Shown one piece after another: positions 18,574 through 28,700 of a DNA stretch of 64,000 nt (its first letter is position 1; each line of letters begins with the position of its first letter). A program made the position numbers and the translations under genes. This DNA is from Mycobacterium celatum (GTDB lineage Bacteria; Actinomycetota; Actinomycetes; Mycobacteriales; Mycobacteriaceae): positions 1 to 64,000 of the forward strand of contig NZ_LQOM01000024.1 in NCBI RefSeq assembly GCF_002101595.1, read 5' to 3'. The notes beneath the pieces were generated by a model. The model was not told the origin of the DNA, searched no databases, and worked only from the letters and a program-made list of their open reading frames with translations.

Positions 18574-19815
18574 ATGAGTGCTGCGAAAAAGCTTGCGCCC
18601 TGGCAGCTGCGGGAGCGCTTCGCCGCCGGGCTGTCGGCGATGTACGGCGGCGAGGTACCGGCCTACCCGACGTTGGTCCAAATCAGCACCGAGGTCAACG
18701 GCGAGTACGTGCAGCGCCATCCGGATGCCGAACGTCTGGGGTCGTTCGACCGCGTAACCGCCGAGCGACACGGCGCGATCCGGGTCGGCACGCCGGCCGA
18801 GTTGGCGGCGGTCGCCGAGCTGTTCGGCGCGTTCGGCATGGTCCCGGTCGGCTACTACGACCTGCGTGAGGCGACGTCACCGGTTCCGGTGGTATCCACC
18901 GCGTTCCGGCCCGTCGCCGCAGATGAGCTGGCGCGCAATCCGTTTCGGGTGTTCACGTCGATGCTGGCGCTGCGGGATGCGCGGTTCTTCGAGGCGGACC
19001 TGCGCGCGAGGGTCCAGACGTTCCTGGCGCGGCGGCAGTTGTTCGACCCGGCGCTGATCGCCGACGCGCGGGTGATCGCCGCCGACGGCGGGTGCCCGGC
19101 AGGTGAGGCGGACGCGTTCGTCGGGCGGGCAGTGGCGGCGTTCGCGCTGTCACGCGACCCGATCGACAAGTCGTGGTACGACGAGCTTTCCCGGATCTCG
19201 GCGGTGGCCGCCGACATCGCCGGGCTGAGCTCCACCCACATCAACCACCTCACGCCGCGGGTGCTCGACATCGACGAGTTGTACCGCCGGATGACGGCGC
19301 GCGGCATCGCGATGATCGACGCGATCCAGGGACCGCCGCGCACCGACGGGCCGGCAGTGTTGTTGCGCCAGACGTCGTTTCGCGCACTTGCCGAGCCACG
19401 GCAGTTCCGCTGCGACGACGGCTCTGTTGTCGAGGGCACCGTGCGGGTCCGCTTCGGCGAGGTCGAGGCACGCGGCGTGGCGCTGACACGGAAAGGCCGG
19501 GAACGCTACGACGCCGCAATGGCCACCGACGACCCAGCGGCGGTGTGGGACGAGTATTTCCCGTCGACGGATGCGGAGATGGCCGCCCAGGGGCTGGCTT
19601 ACTACCGCGGCGGCGACCCTGCCAAACCCGTTGTCTACGAAGACTTTCTGCCGACGTCGGCGGCCGGCATCTTCCGGTCCAACCTGGACCGCGACGCTTC
19701 GACCTGCGACGCCGACGACAACTCCGGCTACAGCATGGACTGGATGGCCGGGGCCATCGGCCGTCACATCCACGATCCGTATGCGCTCTACGAAGCCCAG
19801 GAGACCGCCGCATGA
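18574..19815 (+). CDS. DUF1338 protein, probable 2-oxoadipate dioxygenase/decarboxylase
   Basis: 413 aa DUF1338/YdcJ-like protein (Rv3292 equivalent). Family motifs are visible: ERHGAIRVGTPAEL, STAFRPVAADELARNPFRVFTS, LSSTHINHLTPRVLDID, LLRQTSFRAL and VRFGEVEARGVALTRKGR. In Pseudomonas the family member HglS is an Fe(II) enzyme turning 2-oxoadipate into D-2-hydroxyglutarate. The candidate metal ligands are the THINH histidines and the glutamate of GEVEARG. Sitting between lat/lrpA and pcd, with a 4-base overlap into pcd, it fits the step after aminoadipate in lysine breakdown. Confidence 0.8.
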   Translation: MSAAKKLAPWQLRERFAAGLSAMYGGEVPAYPTLVQISTEVNGEYVQRHPDAERLGSFDRVTAERHGAIRVGTPAELAAVAELFGAFGMVPVGYYDLREATSPVPVVSTAFRPVAADELARNPFRVFTSMLALRDARFFEADLRARVQTFLARRQLFDPALIADARVIAADGGCPAGEADAFVGRAVAAFALSRDPIDKSWYDELSRISAVAADIAGLSSTHINHLTPRVLDIDELYRRMTARGIAMIDAIQGPPRTDGPAVLLRQTSFRALAEPRQFRCDDGSVVEGTVRVRFGEVEARGVALTRKGRERYDAAMATDDPAAVWDEYFPSTDAEMAAQGLAYYRGGDPAKPVVYEDFLPTSAAGIFRSNLDRDASTCDADDNSGYSMDWMAGAIGRHIHDPYALYEAQETAA

Positions 19816-21326
19816 GCTTGCCCACCGCTGACGAACTGCGCGACCGGGTGCGCCGCGCGCTGGACGCCGTCGGCGCTCACGCCACACTCGGCGAGCCGGG
19901 CGGACACGGCCTGCCGGCCGGCACGCCGATCACCGGCGACGTGCTATTCACCGTGGGCTCGGTTGCCGACCCCGACGCCGCGATCAGCGCTGCATCGCAG
20001 GCGTTTTCGACGTGGCGCGCCACCCCGGCACCGGTGCGCGGCGCTCTGGTGGCCCGGCTCGGCGAGCTGCTCACCGCGCACAAGGAGGAGCTGGCCACGC
20101 TGGTGACCGTCGAGGTCGGAAAGATCGCGGCGGAGGCGCTGGGCGAGGTGCAGGAGATGATCGACGTCTGCCAGTTCGCCGTCGGGCTGTCCCGTCAGCT
20201 CTACGGGCGCGTCATCGCCTCCGAGCGGCCGGGGCACCGGCTGATGGAGACCTGGCATCCGCTGGGTGTGGTGGGCGTGATCACCGCGTTCAACTTTCCG
20301 GTCGCGGTGTGGGCGTGGAACACCGCGGTGGCGCTGGTGTGCGGCGACACCGTGGTGTGGAAGCCGTCGGAGTTGACGCCGTTGACCGCGCTGGCATGCC
20401 AGGCGCTGATCGTACGGGCGGCCGACGACGTCGGGGCGCCGCGCGGGGTGAGCGGCCTGGTACTGGGTGACCGCCAGGCCGGCGGGCAGCTGGTCGACGA
20501 CCAGCGGGTCGCGCTGGTGTCGGCGACCGGCTCGGTGAGGATGGGCCGCGAGGTCGGGCCGCGGGTGGCGTCGCGGTTCGGCCGGGTGCTGCTGGAGCTG
20601 GGAGGCAACAACGCGGCGGTCCTGACGCCGTCGGCGGACCTGGATTTGGCATTGCGCGCCATCGTGTTTGCCGCCGCCGGTACCGCAGGGCAGCGCTGCA
20701 CCACGTTGCGCCGGCTAATCGCCCACCGCTCGGTGGCCGACGACGTGGTGGTGCGCATCGCCGCCGCCTATCGACAGTTGCCGATCGGCGACCCGTCGGC
20801 GCACGGCACACTGGTCGGCCCGCTGATCCATGAGACCGCGTACCGCGACATGGTGGGCGCACTGGAGCAGGCTCGCACCGACGGCGGGCAGGTCATCGGC
20901 GGCGAGCGGCACCACCTCGGCCCGGAAAGCGCCTACTACGTCGCCCCGGCGCTGGTGCGGATGCCGGCGCAGACGGCGATCGTCGCCACCGAGACCTTTG
21001 CGCCGATTCTCTACGTGCTGACCTACGACGACCTCGACGAGGCGATAGCGTTGAACAATGATGTGCCGCAGGGGCTTTCGTCGGCGATCTTCACCACCGA
21101 CCTCCGCGAGGCGCAACGCTTCATCGACGGCTCGGACTGCGGCATCACCAACATCAACATCGGCACCTCCGGCGCGGAGATCGGCGGCGCGTTCGGCGGC
21201 GAGAAGAACACCGGCGGCGGCAGGGAGTCCGGGTCGGACGCGTGGAAGGGCTACATGCGCCGCGCCACCAACACGATCAACTACTCCGACGAGCTGCCGC
21301 TGGCCCAGGGCGTTCGGTTCACCTAG
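19812..21326 (+). CDS. pcd: 2-aminoadipate semialdehyde dehydrogenase Pcd (ALDH7 family)
   Basis: 504 aa NAD(P)-dependent aldehyde dehydrogenase oxidising piperideine-6-carboxylate/aminoadipate semialdehyde to 2-aminoadipate. The general base glutamate is in LLELGGNNAA and the catalytic cysteine in GTAGQRCTTLRR; AFNFPVAVWAW and GERHH-type loops match ALDH7A1/AmaB. The ATG overlaps the DUF1338 stop (ATGA). It uses the product of Lat. The next gene, on the opposite strand, begins its stop codon at the very next base. Confidence 0.92.
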   Translation: MSLPTADELRDRVRRALDAVGAHATLGEPGGHGLPAGTPITGDVLFTVGSVADPDAAISAASQAFSTWRATPAPVRGALVARLGELLTAHKEELATLVTVEVGKIAAEALGEVQEMIDVCQFAVGLSRQLYGRVIASERPGHRLMETWHPLGVVGVITAFNFPVAVWAWNTAVALVCGDTVVWKPSELTPLTALACQALIVRAADDVGAPRGVSGLVLGDRQAGGQLVDDQRVALVSATGSVRMGREVGPRVASRFGRVLLELGGNNAAVLTPSADLDLALRAIVFAAAGTAGQRCTTLRRLIAHRSVADDVVVRIAAAYRQLPIGDPSAHGTLVGPLIHETAYRDMVGALEQARTDGGQVIGGERHHLGPESAYYVAPALVRMPAQTAIVATETFAPILYVLTYDDLDEAIALNNDVPQGLSSAIFTTDLREAQRFIDGSDCGITNINIGTSGAEIGGAFGGEKNTGGGRESGSDAWKGYMRRATNTINYSDELPLAQGVRFT

Positions 21327-22004
21327 CTACTGTGCGTCGCGGCCCTGCCGGCTGCGGCCGTAGGCGCCGCGCCGCAACTCGGTCAACCAGCCCGGCGCCA
21401 GCGCGACGTCGGCAGGGCTGTGGATGGTGGGGTCGAAGACGAGGTCGCGAGCCTCGTCGCCGGCCAGCACCCGGTTGAGCGTCAGCTGGCCCAGCATCCC
21501 GAAAGCGCCTGTCGGACCGGCTTGTTCGATAGCAAACACGATGCCGCCGTCGTCGATGTGGTTGCGGATGCTTTCCAGTGTCACGCCGCGGTCTGGGATT
21601 TCGGTGATCAGCTTGGCGCGGATCCACCACAACTGCTGCTGATAGCGCACCGGCACCAGGCTCGACATCGTCACACCGGACCACGACGTCACCGGCCGCA
21701 AGCCGATCCGGGTCAACAGCCCGGCGCCGGTGGACGCCAACAGCACATCCCAGCCGGTCGGCGGGTACTTCGACGGCGGCATCTTCCAGGCCAGCCCGAC
21801 GATGTCGGGGAACGCACCGGGCGTCCCGGCAGCTTTGGAGACCCGCGCGACCACGTCGCACGAGGTGACTGGCAACCCCTGGTCTTGCGGGGCCAGCCGC
21901 TCGAGCACGCCGCCGGCCAGCACCCCGTTGGGGTGAAAGATACGCCGGCCGCGGAGCGCTGACGCCCACCGGAAGGGCGTGGTGACAAAGTCGGACAGCG
22001 CCAT
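21327..22004 (-). CDS. Small catalase-like protein coupled to KatE
   Basis: 225 aa, soluble. No named family is certain, but by eye it echoes the catalase core: IFHPNGVLAGG (His24) mirrors [11 protein letters not shown] of the neighbouring catalase, and ARVSKAAG...PDIVGLAWK mirrors VRFSTVAG...RDVRGFATK with a three-residue gap. A later segment (SSLVPVRYQQQLWWIRAK) is unlike catalase. Its ATG overlaps the catalase stop by one base (TGATG), so translation is coupled. It could be a heme-binding partner or another catalase-fold enzyme; function unknown. Confidence 0.7.
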   Translation of the reverse strand: MALSDFVTTPFRWASALRGRRIFHPNGVLAGGVLERLAPQDQGLPVTSCDVVARVSKAAGTPGAFPDIVGLAWKMPPSKYPPTGWDVLLASTGAGLLTRIGLRPVTSWSGVTMSSLVPVRYQQQLWWIRAKLITEIPDRGVTLESIRNHIDDGGIVFAIEQAGPTGAFGMLGQLTLNRVLAGDEARDLVFDPTIHSPADVALAPGWLTELRRGAYGRSRQGRDAQ

Positions 22005-24112
22005 CAGGCCGGGACCGAATCGGTTTCGCGGTTCCAGGCGCGGTGCTTGGCCAGCGCGGCCGCGAACGCCTCGAAGAAGTCGTCGGAAAGGTCGCCGGCG
22101 GCCGCCGTCGTCGTCACGACGCCATGGGAGTCAACGACTTTCGTGCTGTCGGCGGTTTTCTCGGCGATCCCTGCTTTCGGCAGCAGCTTGACACCCGCGC
22201 CGAATGCGCCCACCGGCTTGTAGTGCTTGTACGCCTCGGTGACGAAGTGCATCGCGTACCCGTCGGCGGCCAGTGTCTGGATGGCATCCGGTCCGCAGGG
22301 CAGCACCACCGCGTCGTAAAGCACCGACGCCATGCTGGTGAACGACCGGTCCACCGCGATCTCACCGCCCGATCCCCCGGACAGCGTCCCACCGCCGGTG
22401 GGCGCCAGCACCTCCGCGAACGCGCCGCGTTTGCGCATCGCCTCGACGAACCGCTCGGTGCCCTGCACGTCGACACCGTCGGCGGCCAGCACCGCGATCT
22501 TGCGGCTCTCGATGCTGTCGGTGGCGGTGTTGAGTTGGGAAAGCGCCGGCGAGGCCGGCATTTTGTCGTCGACGGGCTGTTCGTCGGGCACCGGCAGCCC
22601 GAGTTGTCCCGCGACCTGCGCGGCCAGGTCGTGGTCGACCAGGTTCAGTTGTTCGACCACCCGCGACCGGATCTCGACGGTTTCCACGTGGCCGAGTTCG
22701 AACGCGTAGGCGGCCACGATGTGTTTGGCCTCGACCGGCGACATGCTCTTCCAGAACATCCGGGCCTGGCTGTAATAGTCCTGGAAGCTCTTGGCGCGCT
22801 GGCGGATCTTGTGCCCGTCTACCTTTTGGGTGTAGTGGCGGAATACATCCTCGTCTGCGAGCGCGGGGCAACCGCCGCCCAGTGAGTTCTTGTAGTAACT
22901 CGATTTGCCTTTGGGAATGGCGATTTGGCCGTAGCCGTCGTGCTGGTTGGTGCGGACCTCGGCGACGGGCCGGTTGACCGGCAACTGGGCGAAGTTCGGG
23001 CCGCCCAGGCGGATCAGCTGAGTGTCCAGGTACGAGAAATTGCGGAACTGCAGCAGCGGGTCGTTGGTGAAGTCGATGCCGGGCACCACGTTGGCGGTGT
23101 GGAAGGCCACCTGTTCGGTTTCGGCGAAGAAGTTGTCCGGGTTGCGGTTGAGCACCATCTTGCCCACCGGGCGGACCGGAACCTGTTCCTCCGGAATGAT
23201 TTTCGTGGCGTCGAGCAAATCGAACTCGAAGTTGAACTCGTCGGCTTCCGGCACCAACTGCACACCGAGTTCCCATTCGGGGTATTGGCCGGCCTCGATG
23301 GAGTCCCACAGGTCGCGGCGGTTGAAGTCGGGGTCCTTGCCGGCGACCTTCTGGCATTCGTCCCAGACCAGCGAGTGCACACCGAGGCGCGGCTTCCAGT
23401 GGAATTTCACGAAAGTGCCTTCGCCTTTGGCGTTGACCAGCCGGAAGGTGTGCACGCCGAAGCCCTGCATCATCCGGTAGCTGCGCGGCAACGACCGATC
23501 CGACATCAGCCACATGATCGTGTGCAGTGTCTCCGGCTGCAGCGACACGAAATCCCACAGCGTGTCATGGGCGGACTGGGCCTGCGGAATCTCGTTGTGC
23601 GGCTCGGGTTTGACCGCATGCACGAAGTCGGGGAACTTGATCCCGTCCTGGATGAAAAACACCGGAAAGTTGTTGCCGACGAGGTCGTAGTTGCCCTGGT
23701 CGGTGTAGAACTTGGTGGCGAAACCGCGCACGTCGCGCACCGTGTCGGCGGATCCGCGCGAGCCCGCGACCGTCGAGAACCGCACGAACACCGGCGTCTG
23801 CTTGCCGGGGTTGGTCAGGAATTTCGCGACGGTGTAGTCGGCAAGCGAGTCGTCGTACGGCTCGAAATACCCGTACGCGCCCGCGCCGCGGGCGTGCACC
23901 ACGCGTTCTGGTATGCGCTCGTGGTCGAAATGGGTGATCTTCTCCCGGGCATGGAAATCCTCCAGCAGGGTGGGTCCGCGTTCGCCGATACTCAGCGCAT
24001 CGTCGGTGTGGTCGACCCGAACACCTTGCTGTGTCGTCAGGTAGCCGGTGTCCCGCTCGACGCGGTACTGGTCGAGCTGCTGCTGCTTTGGATTTGCGTT
24101 CTTGTCAGCCAT
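22004..24112 (-). CDS. katE: Large-subunit catalase (HPII/KatE type)
   Basis: 702 aa clade 2 monofunctional heme catalase. The distal His is at about residue 73 ([12 protein letters not shown]), the distal Asn at about 148 (GNNFPVFF), and the proximal tyrosine lies in RNFSYLDTQ. After about residue 540 comes the extra flavodoxin/DJ-1-like C-terminal domain ([13 protein letters not shown]...). The ATG at 24112 is preceded by AAGGGA; the longer frame adds unrelated residues. M. tuberculosis lacks such a gene, so it is accessory. A sigma-F promoter lies just upstream. Confidence 0.94.
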   Translation of the reverse strand: MADKNANPKQQQLDQYRVERDTGYLTTQQGVRVDHTDDALSIGERGPTLLEDFHAREKITHFDHERIPERVVHARGAGAYGYFEPYDDSLADYTVAKFLTNPGKQTPVFVRFSTVAGSRGSADTVRDVRGFATKFYTDQGNYDLVGNNFPVFFIQDGIKFPDFVHAVKPEPHNEIPQAQSAHDTLWDFVSLQPETLHTIMWLMSDRSLPRSYRMMQGFGVHTFRLVNAKGEGTFVKFHWKPRLGVHSLVWDECQKVAGKDPDFNRRDLWDSIEAGQYPEWELGVQLVPEADEFNFEFDLLDATKIIPEEQVPVRPVGKMVLNRNPDNFFAETEQVAFHTANVVPGIDFTNDPLLQFRNFSYLDTQLIRLGGPNFAQLPVNRPVAEVRTNQHDGYGQIAIPKGKSSYYKNSLGGGCPALADEDVFRHYTQKVDGHKIRQRAKSFQDYYSQARMFWKSMSPVEAKHIVAAYAFELGHVETVEIRSRVVEQLNLVDHDLAAQVAGQLGLPVPDEQPVDDKMPASPALSQLNTATDSIESRKIAVLAADGVDVQGTERFVEAMRKRGAFAEVLAPTGGGTLSGGSGGEIAVDRSFTSMASVLYDAVVLPCGPDAIQTLAADGYAMHFVTEAYKHYKPVGAFGAGVKLLPKAGIAEKTADSTKVVDSHGVVTTTAAAGDLSDDFFEAFAAALAKHRAWNRETDSVPA

Positions 24113-24146
24113 TGCGTCCCTTCCCAGATAGGAATTCCAGGCCTGA

Positions 24147-24171
24147 GTACCCAAGTGGGCCTTCGCCAAAC
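24147..24171 (-). promoter_or_regulatory. Sigma-F promoter for the catalase
   Basis: On the minus strand GTTT (24171-24168), 15 bases, GGGTAC (24152-24147), matching the sigma-F consensus GTTT-N15-17-GGGTAY. The expected start of transcription near 24140 leaves a leader of about 28 bases containing the GGGAAGGGA ribosome site of katE. Confidence 0.65.
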
Positions 24172-24294
24172 GGCGCACGCGTGCCGCCCGCGGGCCGGTT
24201 TGCTCACGGGACCTGCCTTATTGACGGAAGCGTCGCTCGAGCAAATGGGCCTCGCCTTGCTGAGCGTTTAAAGGCAGCGAATTTCTTGTGGAAG

Positions 24295-24300
24295 TACCAT
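24295..24300 (+). promoter_or_regulatory. -10 box for first tetR
   Basis: TACCAT ends 7 bases before the ATG at 24308; no ribosome site lies between. The second tetR copy has TAGCAT in the same place. Confidence 0.5.
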
Positions 24301-24307
24301 CGAGCGC

Positions 24308-24961
24308 ATGCGAACGCCTAGGCGCCGGTTATCTCCTGACGATCGGCGATCAGAGTTGCTGGCGCTCGGTGCGGAGGTTTTCGGCCAGCGACCCTATGAC
24401 GAGGTCCGCATCGACGAGATCGCCGAACGCGCCGGGGTGTCGCGCGCGCTGATGTACCACTACTTCCCGGACAAGCGCGCGTTCTTCGCGGCGGTCGTCA
24501 AGGGGCAGGCCGATCAGCTGTTCGAGACCAGCCATAACCTGCCGTCGCCCGGCCAGTCGCTGTTCGAAGAGGTGCGGACCGGCGTGCTGGCGTACATGAA
24601 GTACCACCAGGAGCATCCGCACGCCGCGTGGGCCGCCTATGTCGGCCTCGGTCGCTCCGACCCCGTGCTGCTGGGCATCGACGACGAGGCCAAGGATCGC
24701 CAGATGGAGCACATCATGAGGCGCATCCTCGAGGTCGAGGGGGACAACAAGCTCGACCCTGACGTCGAGCGGGATCTGCGGGTAATGGTCCACGGCTGGT
24801 TGGCCCTGACGTTCGAGGTGTGCCGGCAGCGGATCATGCACCCGTCGACCGACGCCGGTCACCTCGCGGACTCGTGCGCGCACGCGCTGCTCGACGCGGT
24901 TGCCCGGGTGCCCGGGATCCCCGAGCAGCTCGCCAAGGCGGTGGCCCCCGACCAGCGCTGA
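24308..24961 (+). CDS. TetR-family regulator, copy 1
   Basis: 217 aa. N-terminal TetR helix-turn-helix (about residues 12-58: DEVRIDEIAERAGVSRALMYHYFPDKRAFF) and an alpha-helical ligand domain. It corresponds to Rv3295. The second copy downstream is nearly identical in the DNA-binding half and diverges in the ligand half, so this is a tandem duplication. It is divergent from katE, with 195 bases between starts, so katE control is possible. ATG at 24308, probably leaderless. Confidence 0.9.
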   Translation: MRTPRRRLSPDDRRSELLALGAEVFGQRPYDEVRIDEIAERAGVSRALMYHYFPDKRAFFAAVVKGQADQLFETSHNLPSPGQSLFEEVRTGVLAYMKYHQEHPHAAWAAYVGLGRSDPVLLGIDDEAKDRQMEHIMRRILEVEGDNKLDPDVERDLRVMVHGWLALTFEVCRQRIMHPSTDAGHLADSCAHALLDAVARVPGIPEQLAKAVAPDQR

Positions 24962-24972
24962 CTGCCGGCCCG

Positions 24973-25010
24973 ACGTTTGCCAGCCGACGCCACGCTAATT
25001 TGGCAAACGT
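24973..25010. promoter_or_regulatory. 10-base inverted repeat before second tetR
   Basis: ACGTTTGCCA (24973-24982) and TGGCAAACGT (25001-25010) are exact reverse complements 18 bases apart, in the 76-base gap between the two tetR genes and upstream of the second promoter. It is a candidate TetR operator; a terminator for copy 1 is less likely because there is no U-run and the spacing is long. Confidence 0.55.
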
Positions 25011-25025
25011 TCAACAGCTTCGACG

Positions 25026-25031
25026 TAGCAT
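25026..25031 (+). promoter_or_regulatory. -10 box for second tetR
   Basis: TAGCAT ends 6 bases before the ATG at 25038, and begins 16 bases after the inverted repeat at 24973-25010, so a bound repressor would block it. Confidence 0.5.
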
Positions 25032-25037
25032 CGAAAT

Positions 25038-25700
25038 ATGGCAGGGCGCAGGCGGCGGTTATCCCCGGATGACCGGCGCTCGGAGTTGCTGGCGCTGGGG
25101 TCGCAGGCCTTCGGCGAGCGGCCCTACGACGAGGTCCGCATCGACGAGATCGCCGAACGCGCGGGAGTCTCCCGTGCTCTGATGTACCACTACTTCCCCG
25201 ACAAGCGGGCCTTCTTCGCCGCCGTCGTCAAACACGAGGCCGAGCAGCTTTACGCGGCGACCGAGAATCCGCCCGACCCGGGTGGCACGTTGTTCGAGCG
25301 GGTGCGCGCCGGCGTGCTGGCGTATGTGGCCTACCACCAGAACCATCCGCACGCGGCCTGGGCGGTGTACGTGCGCGCCGGCCGCTACGACCCCGTCCTG
25401 GTCGAAATCGACGACGAGGCCAAGAACCGCCAGATGCAGCGCATCATGGGCGCCGCCAGCGCGTTGGTGCCCGGAGGCATGAGCAACGGTTTCCCCCCGG
25501 CGGTCGAGCGCGACCTGCGGGCAGCAGTGTTCGGCTGGCTGTCGTTCACCTTCGAGATGTGCCGGCAACGCATCATGGACCCCTCGATCGACGCGAACTA
25601 CCTCGGCGACACCTGCGCGCATGCGCTGCTGGACGCGATCGGCCGGGTGCCCGACATTCCCGCCGGGCTGGCCGCGGCGGTCGCGCCCGATCGCCGATGA
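25038..25700 (+). CDS. TetR-family regulator, copy 2
   Basis: 220 aa paralogue of the preceding gene. From SPDDRRSELLALG through RAFFAAVVK the two are almost the same, including the recognition helix, so both should read the same operator. The ligand-binding half differs (for example an inserted SALVPGGMSNGF segment), suggesting different effectors. It ends 28 bases before lhr on the same strand. Confidence 0.9.
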   Translation: MAGRRRRLSPDDRRSELLALGSQAFGERPYDEVRIDEIAERAGVSRALMYHYFPDKRAFFAAVVKHEAEQLYAATENPPDPGGTLFERVRAGVLAYVAYHQNHPHAAWAVYVRAGRYDPVLVEIDDEAKNRQMQRIMGAASALVPGGMSNGFPPAVERDLRAAVFGWLSFTFEMCRQRIMDPSIDANYLGDTCAHALLDAIGRVPDIPAGLAAAVAPDRR

Positions 25701-25728
25701 TGTCGGTGCCCGTTGGCACCATGGCCAG

Positions 25729-28700
25729 ATGAGCTCCGTCCCGCCTGACCCACTGGCTCGGTTCAGCGCCGTCACCCGCGAATGGTTCGCCGGCACCTTC
25801 GCGGCGCCGACGCCCGCGCAGGCCGAGGCCTGGGCGGCCATTGCCGACGGCCACCACACCCTGGTGATCGCGCCGACGGGCTCCGGCAAGACGCTGGCCG
25901 CGTTCCTGTGGGCGATCGACGGGCTGGCCGCGGACCCGGGAGCGGGTACCAGGGTGCTCTACGTGTCGCCGCTGAAGGCGCTGGCCGTCGACGTCGAGCG
26001 CAACCTGCGCGCCCCGCTGGCCGGGATAACCCGGGTGGCCGAGCGACGGGGCCTTCCCGTCCCGCAGATCAGCGTCGGGCTGCGATCGGGCGACACCCCG
26101 CCCGCACGCCGTCGCCAGCTCGTCAGCACGCCGCCCGACGTGCTGATCACCACCCCGGAGTCGCTGTTTTTGATGCTGACGTCGGCGGCGCGGGAAACCC
26201 TGACCGGGGTGCAGACCGTGATCGTGGACGAGGTGCACGCCATCGCCGGCAGCAAGCGCGGCGCCCACCTGGCGCTGTCGCTGGAACGGCTGGACTCACT
26301 GACCGAGCGGCCGGCGCAGCGGATCGGGCTGTCGGCCACCGTGCGCCCGCCCGAGGAGGTCGCCCGGTTCCTGGCCGGCGTGGCCCCGACGACCGTCGTG
26401 TCTCCGCCGGCCGCCAAGACTTTCGAGCTGTCCGTCCAGGTGCCGGTCCCCGACATGACCAACCTGGCCGACAACACGATCTGGCCCGACGTGGAGGCGC
26501 GGCTGGTCGACCTGATCGAGGCGCACAATTCGACAATCGTGTTCGCCAACTCGCGGCGCCTGGCGGAGCGGCTTACCGCGCGGCTCAACGAGATTCACGC
26601 CGAACGCGGTGGTATCGAACTGGACGCCGCAGGGAACCCGCAGGTGGCCGGGGGCGCGCCCGCGCACTTGTTGGGTAGCGGCCAAAGCTACGGCGCGCCA
26701 ACGGTTTTGGCCCGCGCACACCACGGCTCAGTGAGCAAGGAGCAGCGCGCTGCGGTCGAGGAAGAGCTGAAGAGCGGTCGGCTCAAAGCGGTGGTCGCGA
26801 CGTCGAGCCTGGAGCTGGGCATCGACATGGGCGCGGTCGACCTGGTGATCCAGGTGGAGGCGCCGCCGTCAGTGGCCAGCGGCCTGCAACGCATCGGTCG
26901 GGCCGGCCACCAGGTCGGCGAAATCTCCCGCGGAGTGGTGTTTCCCAAGCACCGCACCGATTTGATCGGCTGCGCGGTGACCGTGCAGCGCATGCTCGAC
27001 GGCCAGATCGAGACAATGCGGGTGCCCACCAACCCGCTGGACATCCTCGCCCAGCACACCGTGGCCGCGGCCGCGCTCGAGCCGCTCGACGCCGACCGCT
27101 GGTTCGACACCGTAAGGCGCAGTGCGCCGTTCGCGACGCTGCCGCGCAGCGCGTTCGAGGCGGTGCTGGACCTGCTGGCCGGCAAATACCCGTCCACCGA
27201 GTTCGCCGAGCTGCGGCCGCGGCTGGTCTACGACCGCGACACCGGCACCTTGACCGCGCGGCCGGGCGCGCAGCGGCTGGCGGTCACCTCCGGCGGCTCG
27301 ATCCCCGACCGCGGGCTGTTCACCGTGTGGCTCGCCACCGAAAAGCCTTCGCGCGTCGGGGAACTCGACGAGGAGATGGTCTACGAGTCACGGCCCGGCG
27401 ATGTCATCTCGCTGGGAGCCACCAGCTGGCGGATCACCGAGATCACCCACGACCGGGTACTGGTGATCCCGGCGCCGGGCCAACCGGCCCGGCTGCCGTT
27501 CTGGCGCGGCGACGACGTCGGGCGCCCGGCCGAGCTGGGCGCCGCGCTCGGCGCGTTCACCGGTGAGCTGGCCGGCCTGGACCCGGATGCGTTCGGAAAG
27601 CGTTGCGCCGAACTGGGTTTCAACGACTACGCAACGGAGAACCTGCGGCGGCTGTTGGAGGATCAGCGCGCCGCCACGGTCGTCGTGCCCACCGACGCCA
27701 CCCTGGTGGTCGAGCGGTTCCGCGACGAGCTGGGCGACTGGCGGGTGATCCTGCACTCGCCCTACGGGCTGCGGGTGCACGGCCCGCTGGCGCTGGCGGT
27801 GGGCCGCCGGCTGGCCGAGCGCTATGGCATCGACGAGAAACCGACCGCGTCCGACGACGGCATCGTGGTGCGGCTGCCCGACACCGACGCCGCCGAGCCG
27901 CCGGGCGCCGAGCTCTTCGTGTTCGACGCCGACGAGATCGACCCGCTCGTCACCGCGGAAGTCGGTGGCTCGGCGCTGTTCGCGTCGCGGTTCCGGGAAT
28001 GCGCGGCGCGTGCGCTGCTGCTGCCGCGCCGCCATCCCGGCCGCCGCTCGCCGCTGTGGCACCAACGGCAGCGCGCAGCGCAATTGCTCGACGTGGCACG
28101 CAAATACCCCGACTTTCCGATCGTGCTGGAGACCATCCGGGAATGCCTGCAGGACGTCTACGACGTGCCGATGCTGGCCGAGCTCATGGCCAGGATCGCC
28201 CAGCGCCGGGTGCGGGTGCTGGAGGCAGAGACCGCGACGCCGTCGCCGTTTGCGGCCTCGCTGCTGTTCGGCTACGTCGGGGCGTTCATGTACGAAGGCG
28301 ACAGCCCGCTGGCCGAACGCCGCGCGGCCGCACTGTCTTTGGATGCGACGCTGCTGGCCGAGCTGCTGGGCCGGGTTGAGCTGCGCGAGCTGCTCGACCC
28401 GGAGGTCGTGGCCGCCACAGCCCGGCAGTTGCAGCACCTCTCGGAGGACCGGGCGGCCCGCGACGCCGAGGCCGTCGCCGACCTGCTGCGGCTGCTGGGC
28501 CCGCTGACCGCCCAGGAGGTTGCCGCCCGGGCCGGCGGCGCCGAAGTCGGCGGCTGGTTGGAGGGGCTGCGCGCCGCCAAACGCGCGCTGACGGTGTCCT
28601 TCGCCGGACAGACCTGGTGGGTGGCCGTCGAGGACATCGGCCGGCTGCGCGACGGCGTCGGGGTGGCGGTGCCGGTCGGGGTGCCTGCGAGCTTCACCGA

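Noticed and set aside
18574..21326. pcd frame extended upstream through the DUF1338 gene as one fused protein
   Set aside because: The upstream part is a shadow frame of the DUF1338 gene; the ATG at 19812 in an ATGA overlap is the natural start.
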